The notes: a model not told the origin generated them from the sequence alone. DNA of 64,000 nt from Paragonimus westermani (GCA_008508345.1 QNGE01001693.1:1-64000); one strand, 5' to 3'. Positions 1-12,662 are shown, counted from the stretch's first letter. Made by a program: numbers and translations.

Positions 1-58
1 TGGTGGTGGTGGTGCTTATCTGGATGTTGATGATGATGATGATGATTATCATGAGCTT
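1..58. repeat. TGG/GAT trinucleotide microsatellite
   Basis: The window opens with TGG repeats followed after a short spacer by about six GAT units. This is read directly from the sequence. It is cut by the window edge, so its full length is unknown. Confidence 0.9.
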
Positions 59-935
59 TACACCAGCGATGGGCTTTGTTACTTGACTACCCTACGACCT
101 GGGGACGAAATATAGGCCCTAGTTTATGAGTGAGAGGGAGTAGGTATAGGACCTTATTTTCAACACAAGCTTTGAATCTTAACTCGGTCGTGTAATCTTG
201 TAGTGCCCACATCTTACAAACAAATGACCTAGTTGTACTGAAAATGAGGTTTTATGCACTATGCGACCTCCCCGCTGTTTCCATTTCCCCGTTTCGGTTA
301 TGACCACTACATTGTGCCAATTCAGTTGAACATTGGTTGTGTTCTGGATACTGAACCTGATTAACTGCTACCTCTGCTAACATCTCAAACCAGGGGCCAT
401 TTGAGTTACCAAGACCCAACCTGGGGAACAAACCTTATTGACGGCGGCTAACCAATTCGTAATCTTTTTCGTTTACTGTGCTAAGTCATCATTTATCCAT
501 CTTACATCAGTCTATTAGGACATGGCCATAGATTGTTCGATGTGGCAGACGATTAGTTGTACGTGACTCAGCCGACTGAGTTGTGCGTTAGGTCCGTCAA
601 ATGTTAGTACTGGACTCATAATCGTGAATTATAACCTCGTCTACCTCAACCGCTTCCGTCTGCGTAGATGGAAGTGAGCTGCTCCCGAGTATCTGGTTAA
701 TGCATGAGCCACATGAGTGCACACATGTTGTGATGTCGAGGCTGAAAACTCGACTTGTTTCCTTTACCTAGGCTTATTCTAGACGTATTCACGAAAAATG
801 GAATTATGCATATTTTTCGTATACTTTGGAAGAGGGACTGTTGGAAATGAAGTAGAGCCTCGTGTACTCGGGGTTTGAAAAGTCTTCATCAATGTAGGCT
901 ATCTTCGGCGAAATTCAGATATTGTGTGTATGGGT
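59..935. other. no recognisable gene
   Basis: All frames are broken by frequent stops and I see no repeat, RNA gene or convincing exon here. The retroelement-derived sequence begins at about 936. Confidence 0.5.
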
Positions 936-1152
936 GTGGCTAACCAGCATCGGCCGGCTGGACAGAAAGGCTCCACTGGCGCACCTCCCGTTCTTATTCC
1001 TTCAGGTTTACACTAGATATGTGGTGTGTTGGTGGAACTGCATTTGGTGCAGCGCAAGCTAATTGCAGTGATGGATAAGCGCAGGCGTCCTTTCGCTTCC
1101 GCCACTGTTACAGGCTAATCCGAATAAGATGCCGCCAACCATGTGTGTGTAA
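936..1152 (+). repeat. 3' module of a non-LTR retrotransposon, copy 1
   Basis: This stretch matches 36727-36950 nearly end to end. Both copies share the start GTGGCTAACCAGCA, a GGCCGGCTGGACAGAAAGG block, a GTGCAGCGCAAGC block and an end around CGAATAA. In the other copy the end reads CGAATAAAATG, which contains a polyadenylation-like AATAAA. There the module lies about 370 bp downstream of the reverse-transcriptase frame, so it is probably the 3' untranslated part of that element or a non-autonomous relative. Here it lies upstream of a reverse-transcriptase piece, the opposite order. The function of the module is inferred from position only. Confidence 0.7.
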
Positions 1153-1264
1153 GGCCTTCGCGTCGGAAGCATCAGAGTTTGGATTGGAAATCAACACAGG
1201 TAAGACGTTTTCGTTCTTCCAGCCTTCTCCTGGTGGAGGTGCTGCTTGTGTACCACAACCCGAN
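1153..1264 (+). pseudogene. non-LTR reverse transcriptase fragment
   Basis: About 110 bp matching 35430-35540 of the larger element, including the identical run GGTAAGACGTTTTCGTTCTTC. It encodes the segment just after the FADD catalytic motif of the reverse transcriptase. It joins directly to the 3' module at 1152 and stops at a single N at 1264, where the other copy continues. It is a remnant of the same family as 34.7-36.4 kb and too short to be functional. Confidence 0.75.
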
Positions 1265-3135
1265 TTTTTTAATAGCTGAACTCTAATCGTTGAAATTCAC
1301 TCTAAGTTTATGCGAACTCTTAACAATCGATGACAGACCCATTGCTGACTTCACATGGTCCTGGAACACGACTTCAAAGCAAGACTTAACTACCACAATT
1401 CTCCAACGTCAATGGAAAAAGTTCCCGTAGATGACTGATTCACACAATGTTTGGAGCTTATATTCACAATTATTTTGTCACGAGAACAAATCGACAATGG
1501 ATTGAATGAGACATCAGGCAAATCAAAATCTGTAAGGCAAGAAAGTACACACTCTAATGGCTGAAAACATGGTACCTTTGAAAACTGGAATAAAACAAGC
1601 GTCTATCTTCTTCTACACAATCATCCGTTTATAAGATCTTAGGTAGTATGTGGTTTGCAGAAAGTATCCTGATGCTACTTCAGCCGATCAGGAAGTGCGG
1701 GTGCAACTGTGGGATACGTGGTTAATTAAGCCTAAATCAGCGTATGTGCAGAGTCGGCCAACTTGAAATAGTCTCTAGTCCGCTGACTAGGTACAGTCTG
1801 TTTGTTAACTGGGTTTGCACAGCAGTCTACTCAGTAACATTCTTTTAAGTTTATGAATTACTTTGAAAGTGTTATTGACTGGATTTTTGGGATTTGTATA
1901 GTGATAGAATTAACACCACTCTCGTTTGATTGTTTACTTCACCATCTTTTAAGATTGTTAATACAATGAATTAATTACGAGCGAAGTAATCACAGAAATG
2001 GGGATTTCCGCCAGTGTTTGGAAGCCCAGCATTCCTGATCGACGTCCAAAGCCTATGTTTGCCCGAAATCATGCAACCTACTGCTATAATTAATCACACG
2101 TGCCTCCCGATGAACTCAGTGTTCACCTGTTGTTTTCGATGGTTCATGGTATCCGCATACTAAATAGCCTGTCATTCGTTAGTTCCCGAAGAAATCGCTC
2201 ACGTTGCAATGAACATTTCGATAACCATACACTAATCACTTCATCTAACTCAACTTGCTCCTGTTGTTCCGATTTCCGAACTCAAAGCACAACCAGTTAG
2301 GTGACCAAATCAACTCCTACTCATTTCTTTCTCACTTATTATTTAGTGTTTTTACGAAGTAAAATTATCTCCACTACACACATTTTGCGTACAACAACGA
2401 CTCCTTATAATTGCTATTGACTTTGTACTACTGTGTACCACCTTGATATTCAACTCTCAGTAACTTAAGTACACTATGTTTCATTTGCGAAACGTATGGG
2501 TATAGTGGTGCACAAAAATCACTGAGTGGCTTCTAGAGCTCAACCCACACGGATCCTATACACTATGTGCTCGTGAACGAAACAGAATACCCAAACCGGC
2601 TGGCTTTGGCTAGCCGGTTTCCACAGGACACGAAGAAAGATACGCATCTTACACTCAATCCGCCGAGCCTTTACGTAATGTAACTGCTCTCCACTCTTTA
2701 CCGCCAAGGTCACTTTGCAGAATCACATTCATTCCTCAACTAATCAAATTTCACATGAACCCTCTGAAACACTGGAAACCCTAGTCACCTGTGCTGCATA
2801 AAGCTGGTCAAAAAGGGATTACGTAACAAGTGAGAACGTGCTCTGAACAATGTTTTTGCTTCGAAACGAATTAGACTTCCATACAAGACGGTAACTGTGG
2901 GCTATAGCAGTATGAATCTGGGTTATTTTTGCCTTGAAAGATTTGTACTTATAACGAATGTTTTTTACTGCAAGTTTTCGTAGTTGAAACAACTGATGAT
3001 GTAATCCATAAAGAGCAACGCACTTTTCACAGTTGACCAAATGAGAACTCGTGCATGCGCACAATCTCTGTCACCTAACAGCAATTTGGTCCAACTTGAA
3101 TATTACTCATGCTTGGGTGCCATCTTTGTATTCAG
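1265..3135. other. no recognisable gene
   Basis: Short ORFs on both strands here (for example 2100-2300 plus and 2819-3064 minus) have no splice support and no recognisable motif. The only structure I note is a perfect inverted repeat at 2593-2620. Confidence 0.45.
2593..2620. repeat. perfect inverted repeat (hairpin)
   Basis: Arms of 9 bp (AAACCGGCT and AGCCGGTTT) are separated by a 10-nt loop. The arms are seen directly; a role is unknown. Confidence 0.6.
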
Positions 3136-3459
3136 ATGGACTTTCCAGCCGGCCAGAAAGCCTACCCGAATTCTATGGCTGCAGTCAAGTGTGAGCGTTG
3201 TTCTTCTACCTAAACTTAACCAGCGCCCCAACTACTCATCGGTGATCCATTCGTTCGTTGTACCGTTGACCATTCAGTCTCAATGTTTACACCTTCATTC
3301 AAATCTCTGTTTCAAAATCCTGACACACCGATCTGCTTTCCACGTTGCAATCAATGGCCAACTTGTGGCTGTGAGTGGTCAACGTGCGGAGCTCGATGGG
3401 ACTGTGCTTCGCCGAGTAAACACGGTTGCTTCGCTAAGTGGACGACATCCTGCAAATAG
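3136..3459 (+). CDS. candidate last two exons with a 33-nt intron, cysteine-rich C-terminus
   Basis: Exon 3136-3190 follows a pyrimidine-rich acceptor (CATCTTTGTATTCAG). Intron 3191-3223 is GTGAGC...AACCAG, 33 nt long, and contains two in-frame stops. Exon 3224-3459 ends in TAG. Phases agree (1 nt plus 2 nt). The joined frame gives about 96 residues whose last 45 hold nine cysteines in a pattern suggesting an extracellular disulfide-rich module, for example a CNQWPTCGCEWSTC segment. An AATAAA lies 360 bp downstream at 3821. I do not recognise the family. A competing unspliced 146-residue ORF in another frame covers 3041-3481, so the choice of frame is an inference. Upstream exons are not identified. 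Confidence 0.42.
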
Positions 3460-6400
3460 TTACGTAGTTGCTCCATACTGAGACATGAGCAGCACGAACG
3501 GAAATTGCTTCACTACTACTTGGCTGCTTAATCATTCACCAAGCGCACACGAAGTGCAGCGGTTTTCGAGTGTTCGTAGTGCTTCTTACATATTAGGTCC
3601 TCGCCAGTTAGCAGATACCAACCTCCAATGTTTAATAGAAATGTCCAAGATTGCTCATCAATAGATGCCTATTCGCCCGTTGGGGTGTAAAATGCTTTCG
3701 CATACTTGATTTAGAGTACAGCGTTAACCGTTACCTTCATTTTCGACTCTGATTCACACCTGTGAGTACTATGGGTGGGACCGCCGTTGTTCATGACAAT
3801 AGTCTTTGAAGCGGTAGACTAATAAACGGGTACAAATGCATGGGAAAAACACGAAAGAACAATACAGCGGAGACTAGTGAGAGTGTGAAAGAATCAACAG
3901 TCATATAAACACAGGTTTACCGCTGACTGCGACACACTGCCATGGTAATGAACGTTTCCAACCGACGGTGCGGATGATCCTGAACTCACCAACCGAGATG
4001 GCACTCACCAGGCTTTTTCGGCGTGGCAGTTAAATCCTTTATAGCTCATGACCACGTTATCGTCTGGTTGTCTTGCAGTTTCACCCAACCAGCAGCCGCA
4101 GCTACGCTGAAGACTGTGCGATACGACAGTTGCTTCGTGGGCACTCGGACTCCGTGACCCAATCAGTGAAGACTGTGTATGTTCATTACGTTGGTCATTG
4201 ATCACGAATTGCGTTATTCACACGGTCAGTCCATCTGAAATTAGCCAAATGGTGGAACTAACGGCACCCTAATACTGACAGTTTGTATAGATCTTTTACA
4301 CGAATAAACCAGGTCTCTGGTGCACAGAGCAAAATTGAAGACACACACGCATAGAAAAGTCTGCCCGTGAACGACAAACAGACATCTTCGCAACATCACA
4401 ATTGACGAAGACTAGCAAATGCATCATGTGCTCTCCCTGTCCTCACGAGCGTCTCATCAGCAGTATTGCAGAAATGCTCTAAAGCAGGTATAAAGTACAG
4501 TGTAACTACTAAACTCGGTGTTGCTCCAAGGTAATATTCACATGAAAAATGATTCATTTTGTTGGTCTATTTGTACGTTTAACTATCTACACACCTCTAG
4601 AATGAACACATTCTCATTCGAATAAAGGTGACTCGCATTGACATTCCAGCCGAGTTACTGATAGTCCTGGACGTCCTAACATTTTGCGTGGCATAGTCGA
4701 GCGATACAGTGATTCATTTCAATTTCTGCAGGTCCGTTTATCATTGTTCAGTGTTGACAATGCTATTCTACCGAAGCTAGGATCAACCAACCGGTAAAAC
4801 AACCCTGATTCGATTATGTCAGACTATGAGCGGATAATAGATTATCATATAGACCGTCACTGGCAAAACTCAAATATGCGGGTCACGCACGCCAGGTGAC
4901 CTTGGCTGAGGAAAGTGTGCTGGTGAGCTGCAATAAGCGCATTATATACACCCAATCTTACATAACCTCATTCCTTTGTTCTAAAAAGGGAGACACTCAG
5001 ATTCGATATGCGTGATCAGACACCAGATGTGACAGTTTGAATGAACTGACCAAAAACAAGCCTGGTTTGCTCTTTCATCGACTGACTGACTGAGTGAATG
5101 AGTGTATGAATGAATGAATGAGTGGACGAAACTAAACGTTCGAACTATACGTGGATTTTTATTGGTTAAAGGGTTTTCATCAATATAAGTTCGTAATAAC
5201 GATTTTCACATCTTCGAAACTTCTGCTGAGATTCCCGGTTCAACCGATCTGCCGACTGAATTTAAAGTCTGTCAATCACTGCCGGTTCTGTAAGTCCGAA
5301 TCGGTTAATAATTATATGCAGCAAACTCAATTTGTCCCACGCTATGAGACAAAATTATGCTCTGTTTACCCTCCATCATCGCCTCTCTTATTGTCAATTC
5401 CATAGTAGTCGTTTTTCGCGTCAAACAGGCAAATTACTGTGCAATGTAGCAGGGTAAGTTCGCTTCAAGTTTCCTCTATGAGAAATGACTTACATACGAT
5501 ACTATGCAAATTTGCCACGAAAAACTTAAATGGCCACCCCGAGTTGCCATGCCACCGTCAGGGTGAGGTGCTGACTCAGTGTCAACTAATCACGTAGATG
5601 TCAGGTGCTTTGAAAGCTGTATATACGCTTTAGCTCAAAGAACACTGAAATCGCTCGACCACTTTGTTGACGAATTAAGCTGGAATTCATTGTGATTTGA
5701 TTAGACACGAGGTAGACAGCAGTTCACGTAACATTAAATCTATCCATGTCGTGCTCTCAGACGTGAAATTACTGATTCATAAATCATTGATTCTAACGTT
5801 CCACACGACGTAGGCGCTCACACAATGGATCACGAAACGAGTCACGAGGTGCGTACTGACTGTCAGCAATTTATTTGTTTGCAAAAATTCAAATACTCCA
5901 TTTCCCATCCACCACTCACAAATTCAGTCCCATTGACGAGGAAGCGTAATTTGCAACCCCTGTGAAGTGTCACAAAGTATGCCAACAACCGTCCTGATAC
6001 TACCCACTCTGGGCACATTCATCCGAGCTGCAATCAGTCTTCGTTACATTGTAAAGCTGTCACACATCGTGCTAACTTTCGTTTTAAGCCTCAATTCCGA
6101 ATGTGTGAATGGTGGCCAGAATAATCTGCTGTGCTTTTCGACCGAGGTTTGCTTACTTGTTTTGACAACCAGCTAACGTTTGTCAAACAACAAAAAACCA
6201 ATAGGTCATCATAGACAAGATGACCACAAGGCCACCAAACTTTCTTGTATCTGACTAGTTTGCGATATAATTAGTTTGCACAAATATGCAAAAATCAAAA
6301 AATCTAATGTTCGATACGTGTTTTGTAATCAGCACCAAATTGTACCAACACAAATCGTAATACTCGAAAACGGACACGAAAAAAATGAAGAGGTCACTTT

Positions 6401-8194
6401 GAAATACAGCGTTCCCATTCAAAAATTGACATGGGTTAATGGAATTTGGGTTTCCGTATTTTCTTAAAAGTGAGATAAGCCATTCATCTCAGAACTCAAC
6501 AGAGTCCGTAGGTCAAGGCGCTTCTAGAAAGTGCGCGGAATCGCGGTCTGTTCCGTGATCTTAGACGGTAGGCCGACATATATAGTGTGACAGATCGTAA
6601 AAGCTCACTGGAATTGCACAATCAGTTAAGTGGTTATTACTTCTCATCAGGTTTGCGTTCCGATTAACTTCGACCACACATCATAGAGTGGAAGTGACGG
6701 ACGCGGCTCAGTGCGAGACCAACGAACTGAGAGGAGAGAAGCGACGCTTGTTGTTTTCACGACATGGTTAGGGTACGTCGAGTCAGAGACCACAGGTGGC
6801 ATGATAAACTTAAAACACAGCTAGATGTTCCTCAGGTGCCACGGAAAAACTGGTAGGTTTTGAACAGTATTCTAGTGTTTTGTAAAGCCGTTTCGTTCAT
6901 GAATGCAGTTTTTCATTATCTAATGTTTGGTGGAGAAACTGCCGTGGGAGCACAAGGCGTTAGAGACATACCGGATATTTACTTCACCCATTTGCGATTT
7001 CCGGCACATGCTGATTTCCAGTCGAGCCGTGTCTTTCTATTTCTGAATCGGTTAGTGAGATCCTGGTGAACAGCCAAGTGTTACCGATCGTGGACCGTTG
7101 TGCCAAATCGCTGGACTGACGGAACCGAGCGGCATTACTGGAAATGAGTGTGCTCTACAGTCGTACGCATAACCAGCTAACCTGGCTGTGGTTTCGGCAC
7201 CGTGTTTGCCCGTCCGGTCACCCAATTCGGTTAGGAGGAGTGGCCGTTCGATAACCCCTTCGATCTGGATTTCGAATTTTTGGGCCGAGATGGAGATACG
7301 GAACATGTGGTAGATTGTCGTAACTTCCAGTGGTATCACCCCAGAGGCCGCAGGGTTTTTCTGGTTTTGGTGCGTTGATGATGCTTACGTTGTAACTCGT
7401 TTCGATTACTTGTTTGGTTTTGTAGAGGATGGACTTTGGTCTTTTGAGGCGCCTTACACATTCAGAGTTTCTAAATTGGTTTGCAACCACACTGAAGGGT
7501 GTTCCTTAGTTCGAGTATTCTTCGTGTTAAACGCACTGCAACTACATAAAAACATGTAAATTGAACTGCAAATCACTTAGTAGCTTTGGATCCGTTCTTT
7601 GAAAATGGCCGTCTATCCTGATGGCTCAGCATGGTAAACCGGTAAAGAACTTTGAGAAGTACAATTTTGTACGTACTTAGGTGTCATGCTCTCGCTTGTC
7701 TCCCCTTGTGCCTTCTTCTACCAAAACTCATTGACTTGTACGTGCGTGGCTGGATCGCACAAAGTGTTGACCAGACTATATCAATCACCGAAGTCGTCCT
7801 CAATACCCAATCAGACTGACATACTTATCCCATCACTCACATGGAAAACGGTCTGTCCCGCACGTGATCCCATCTCATGTCTGTTCAATAAGATCACCGC
7901 TTGTCTTCGTTGCGTTGCACTCTTGTCTTTGTCTGGTAGAGATTGTGACTGAACGCATTTAATTTTAACATATCGGCTACGTATGGTGTGCACAAAGAAT
8001 TCAGACTGGGAAAACGTGTTCAATGTTAGCAAGAAAACTGAGAAATGTTTCGAAGTTCTATGTGAAAGAAGTCGACCTAAAATCACCACTAGCGGAGAAA
8101 CCTCTGAGGACGACAAGCTGGAATCTCGTTGCCTCCAATTCTCAAACGTTCACTTTTATGGTGGTCACTATCCCCGAGGAACGGCATCCTAAGT
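3460..8194. other. mostly featureless stretch
   Basis: Apart from the likely polyadenylation signal at 3821-3826, a degenerate tetranucleotide repeat at 5078-5131 and many unsupported short ORFs, I find no gene. Two overlapping minus-strand ORFs at 7052-7490 have protein-like composition but no splice support or known motif. Confidence 0.4.
5078..5131. repeat. imperfect TGAC/TGAA tetranucleotide repeat
   Basis: A run of TGAC units followed by TGAA and TGAG units is visible directly. Confidence 0.85.
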
Positions 8195-8294
8195 CGAACA
8201 GCAATGGTGTCAACGATCCTTCTAGACTCACCAACAATATTAAAGGCTGAGGAAGTGGGGCTACCCAAACAAGTGAAACGGTTCATCGTCTCAG
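8195..8294 (+). CDS. possible internal exon
   Basis: An open frame of about 33 codons follows CCTAAG at 8189-8194 and ends at a possible donor TCAG|GTGGAC. Its product is mixed hydrophobic and charged (STILLDSPTILKAEEVG) with no recognised motif. The acceptor has a poor pyrimidine tract. A 113-residue ORF on the opposite strand overlaps it, so strand is uncertain. Confidence 0.28.
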
Positions 8295-9151
8295 GTGGAC
8301 TGCCTGAGTTAATGAGCATTTGCGTGGGAAATTCAAAGCTTAGAAATAGCAATGCACACTGAACTTGCAGTGCAGCTCCTATACAGACCGGTCCGGTCGT
8401 TAACTCAATTCGTTGTAGGCTGTAGAACAATTAAGTAAGTCGCTGCCTCCTATGTGCATAATTTCATCCACGACAAACTTGAGCTGGCAAAGAGGGATTG
8501 AACAGTAATGGTAAGCACCAATCGAAGTGATGTGTACTCGATAAAGCTCTTTGCACCTCCGCACCCTGGTTGCAGGGTAGGAACACAATGATCTTGATAG
8601 ACTTACGTGTTCCTCTGGAGCTGACATGAAAAAGACAGTTCCACAGTGTGATTCAAACATTCGAATTTCAGACAACATTGTAATCTTAATCTGAGAAAGC
8701 CGGTAACTGTACCTATGAATCCCAACACACAATACGATATGATCCTGATAACTTCACTACAAATGAATTAGATACGTGCCTCTTCTTCACCGATCCGGCT
8801 CTGTCTGGGTTAAGAGTAGCAGCACAATTTCAAACAAATAATTACTTGTAACGCAACAAAGGCAAACCTGTTGCCTCTATGATTGACACAGACTCTAGTT
8901 TCACTTTTGACAAAGGGGAATAATCACTCATATACACCAACCACGAGATACATCTTTGGTTGGCCAAATCTTCCAAATAAGCGTTTCCAATCGCGACACT
9001 AACCTTTCTCCATTACTTCTGAAAAGAGAGGGAATACGGAGGTCGGAATTTAGGGGAAGGTGTCCTCAGAGAGCCTCATTTTTGAAGTAAATTGAACTCC
9101 TCACGTAAGGTCATCAGAAGTGTCATCCAGGTCTCACTTTCCATTTGTTAG
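8295..9151. other. no recognisable gene
   Basis: No repeat or exon with paired splice sites was found here. Confidence 0.4.
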
Positions 9152-9222
9152 TGATGAGGTCAGCTAAACGGTTCCTCAAGATGCTTAGGCTGCAACTATC
9201 AATTCGGCTCGAATGGGTTGTG
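9152..9222 (+). CDS. candidate short internal exon
   Basis: A 71-nt open stretch lies between the acceptor CACTTTCCATTTGTTAG and the consensus donor GTAAGT at 9223. In the open phase it encodes a basic, hydrophobic peptide (MRSAKRFLKMLRLQLSIR). No family is recognised and partner exons were not identified. Confidence 0.33.
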
Positions 9223-10083
9223 GTAAGTGAAACAGTATCATCAGCCATGATCTAACTGACTCCAACTCGACGGTCAATATAACTACAAATTCGGATTCTG
9301 CTGTTCCCATACGAAAAGGCAGGTACTACCCTCCTGATTCTTCGGCCGAAGGATGTGCACGGACTTTTCCCAAATCCTTAGATGGCTTGAGTTTGATTTA
9401 TTGACGACCGTTATTGTAACCAGATCTAACGGAAATTGAGAGATACGTGTTCTCAAATCTAACTGAGTTTATCGAACCCAACTTTGTCACGAACTTTCGT
9501 GGAAGTTCTCTTTACAGAAAGCTCTCGTGGCTGCTGTCGTTTGTTCCCAGTGCTTTTTAGATTCTTTCGCCTGACCTGAATTGAGCCATTTGTTCACCAG
9601 TGTTTCCTGACAAGCGTTTATTACGCTCACTTTGTCCGAATCCCGGTTAATTATCTTGCATCTACGAGTGTATGACCTCCGGGCACGTACAACAGCATCA
9701 TCCGATTCCGGGTGGTCGTTCCGAAATGCCCGACATTTTTAACAGTGACGTCACCCGGCTGCCACGTGGTCGTGTTGTGTCCATGCTCGAGATGCTCGGA
9801 GCAGCCTCCTTGTAACAATCAATGATGGTAGTCGAAACATATAGACTACAAAGTGCACGTACAGCTATTTATCATTGTGGTTGAAACTTTATGTTTCAAG
9901 TCCAGACATGTCACCCAGTCATTTCTCTCCTCTGATGCGGGACGATTAGGGTGAACACTCTACTCTACCGCTAGTAGATAGTGCCTGCAAGGTCGATGCA
10001 GGAGTTATAGGGCGAAGTCTTGACGGCGCTTGAATTGTTATCGATTGCAATATAGACCGACGTAATTATCCATACATTCCTTT

Positions 10084-10397
10084 ATGTGCGAACGGCCATT
10101 AATCTACGTTGAAACTCAGCACAATCGCCTCTTCGCTGCTGATTGTCAAACTCGACTCTGGTGCAGCCAGGGACCCTGGATCGACAATCATCATAAGTGG
10201 ACGATGATGCTGAGGCGCTATAAGTGGTATGGGTGTAGTGAAGAGCAAATTCATCTGGACAGACCAATCAAGGCTCAGTTTGTCATTGTGGCAGAAGACA
10301 CCATATGTGGAGGACAAACGGTAAGGCATCTACGGTACAGTACATACGTACTCATCATTGCCCGCGTCTGTGATCTAATAATCTGGTGTTGTCTGAG
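10084..10397 (+). CDS. candidate exon ending in a consensus donor
   Basis: This frame stays open for 104 codons and ends at CTGAG|GTAAGT, a full-consensus donor. It could begin at the ATG at 10087 or an upstream acceptor. The product contains an AQFVIVAEDTICGG segment and a hydrophobic stretch near the end. A shorter alternative ends at the GTAAGG at 10320. ORFs on the other strand overlap it. I do not recognise the protein. Confidence 0.38.
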
Positions 10398-10899
10398 GTA
10401 AGTCGTTTTATTTGTTCATGATAGACTGACCGTAGCAGTCTGACTGAACCCTAATGGTAACTTCGGTAATCAAACATTCATTTTCGTTCCTATACACAAT
10501 GGATGAAACACCATTTGATCGATACAAGTGTGGGGATTCGAATGACCTCGTCCGAAACTGACAGGCCGCTGTTCCATCAACTAAACTCATCACCACGCCT
10601 CAAATGTATTCGTCTGTATACGTTTCTGAATTATCTTGTTGAACTTGTGATGTATGCATTCAGGTCAATTACCCTCACCCCGCAAAATGTTGTGTAACAT
10701 GCCTCGATGTTGATAGCCATTTGCTCCACGTTTTAGGATATAACGTGAACTATAAAAGCGGCTATGTTTATTCGACAAAGGTCCGACACAACGTCTGGCA
10801 TTAAGCACCCTACATGGTCAGCTATTCCAGCTTTCTCAGCAAAGTTAGTGTCGGTACCGTTAACACACGACTTTATTCGTCGTTTAGCATGACTCATCG
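10398..10899. other. no recognisable gene
   Basis: Only short unsupported ORFs on both strands. Confidence 0.4.
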
Positions 10900-11085
10900 C
10901 TACATCATTGTCACAACAAATACCCGGGTTTTGTCACACACTTCCTGAACAGCACATTCTACTTTGAGGTTGCTACACGAACAGAAGATACACGGTCCTA
11001 CGATGGAGAGTTTGCACTCCAGCATTTGTACAGCTTCATCTAGCAAGCGAATTACAAGGCAAATATTATTGTCACCTCGATCCAT
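10900..11085 (-). pseudogene. coding-like repeat, related to 48.42-48.57 kb
   Basis: A 61-codon minus-strand frame contains an IRLLDEAVQMLECKL segment. The DNA aligns along about 130 bp with 48416-48545, also minus strand, where the matching frame reads MRLLDENVCLGAENLRL. Shared blocks include the complement of CTGAACAGCACAT and of AGCAAGCG.ATTACAAG. The peptide is leucine-rich and would suit a short coiled coil. Two divergent dispersed copies 37 kb apart suggest a repeat-borne coding sequence, perhaps from a retroelement's first ORF, but the family is not recognised. Confidence 0.45.
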
Positions 11086-11158
11086 CCGTCCATCATGTCT
11101 CGCAATTTTCTATTATCTCAATAAGTGATTCACAACATTCAAAATCATTCATACTGCG

Positions 11159-11410
11159 CTATCCCGCTTTTGATAAGTTCTTATATTTTGCCTCACGGTT
11201 GTGGTGGTTCCTTTCAGTACACAAGCGGTCGCTTTTGTTTCTTAAGATAAAGTGTCCGCAGAGTACACCTTCGTTGTTTGCGAATGAGTGTTCTTGTGCG
11301 AGGTGTTGTTGAAGCGCATAACCCATGCTCCGTTTGATCGAATGAATAGTTTTTGTACCACTCGCGTTATTGTTTAAGAACCGTAGTGTTGTTGACACCG
11401 TGGGAAACAT
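11159..11410 (-). CDS. unassigned ORF, possibly retroelement-derived
   Basis: An 83-codon minus-strand ORF with the segment YALQQHLAQEHSFANNEG. The spacing of histidines and alanines weakly recalls the region after the GIY-YIG nuclease of Penelope-like elements, but the nuclease core itself is not seen upstream. Treat the function as unknown. Confidence 0.25.
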   Translation of the reverse strand: MFPTVSTTLRFLNNNASGTKTIHSIKRSMGYALQQHLAQEHSFANNEGVLCGHFILRNKSDRLCTERNHHNREAKYKNLSKAG

Positions 11411-11550
11411 CGTCAGTTAGCACATGCTTAATTCTATCCACTCACCCCGATGCACTGTAAACAAGTTCCCCATCACAGTGTATGGGAACCAAGTCGCAAA
11501 TTAAGTCTCCTTCTGTAAAAACACGCAATGTTTGCTGAGTGTAGCTGAGG

Positions 11551-11625
11551 CAAGGTGGCTTAGTTGGTCTGGTCCGTGTTCAGAAACTCATTGTAATCGA
11601 CTTGGTTCCATATTACGTCGGTTTG
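11551..11625 (+). repeat. possible tRNA-derived SINE head
   Basis: TGGCTTAGTTGG at 11557-11568 fits an RNA polymerase III A box exactly. A weak B-box-like GGTTCCATATT follows about 45 bp downstream. The B box is poor and no tail is seen, so this may be chance. Confidence 0.25.
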
Positions 11626-12662
11626 CTCCCAAATATTGCCAATTTGCAGACTTTTTAACCATGTTTCATATGCTCGATTCCATCATGCAACACCACTGAA
11701 GAGCACGGGCCGTAATCTTTTCGATCTCACAATCAAAACAATTGATCACGTTAGTCGGGATAGAGTGGCCCACTGTGTTCATTAGTTATTATGAATACCA
11801 CGTAACCTAATTACTACCCTAATCTTCGCTTACAACTTTCACGATGTTTGACTAAGAATGGTCGTTATATTTTAATTGGTAAAAATGTGTTTTGACTTTT
11901 TGGCAGTTTAACTTTTTATGATGTTGCGTTTATGGTCATAGGTTGTGTATGCTTACACTGTTGCGCAACAAGCGCTGAATATGTGTCATGACTACAGAAA
12001 ACTTAGAAGACTACTTTCCGGGGAAGATTGTCTAGACATATGTAATGATAAGCCTTCTTAAACATGACTGATTTTCCCCTTGCGTATTGGTCATGTTTTG
12101 ATGAAGCTGTTCCCAACCACTTGGAAAACTCTCGCAACCTTAAGGCTAGTCAAGAACCAAACTGGTGGGTGACGGTGAAAAGCATAAATGTTCCTTGGCT
12201 TTTAGCAACCGACTGAATCGAATACGTGGATTGAAGGTGTGTCATAAAAACGAAGATGGCACTAGATTTAATAGTTATCGAAATGCCGTAAAAACTTACA
12301 GAGATCACCGTTGAAGCCACGTGTATTGTTTCGCTATTTTTTGGCTAGTTAGTTTAATTTCGATTTGCCTAATTGTCACCTTATCCGGGTTAGTAAATTG
12401 AAAATCATCCATCGTGACCTTGCTAGTGTGAATGTGACTACTTCCTCTGTTGTGTGCCGTCTTGGTTCATCCAATTAGTGAAGTGCCCAACCTGGGTCAA
12501 TAATCGTAAAAGGCATTCCCTTCACATAATGTGGACTGCTAGTGAGTCAAACGCGTTAAATGAAATTCAACATTTCTCTTCCGTACACTGCTTAACGAGT
12601 GTGCCAACACTACACAATTGTTCAACACGGATGCACCTGTTTCACTGGTGGTGTGCATAATG
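11626..12662. other. no recognisable gene
   Basis: AT-rich sequence with only short ORFs. No repeat or splice-bounded exon seen. Confidence 0.4.
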
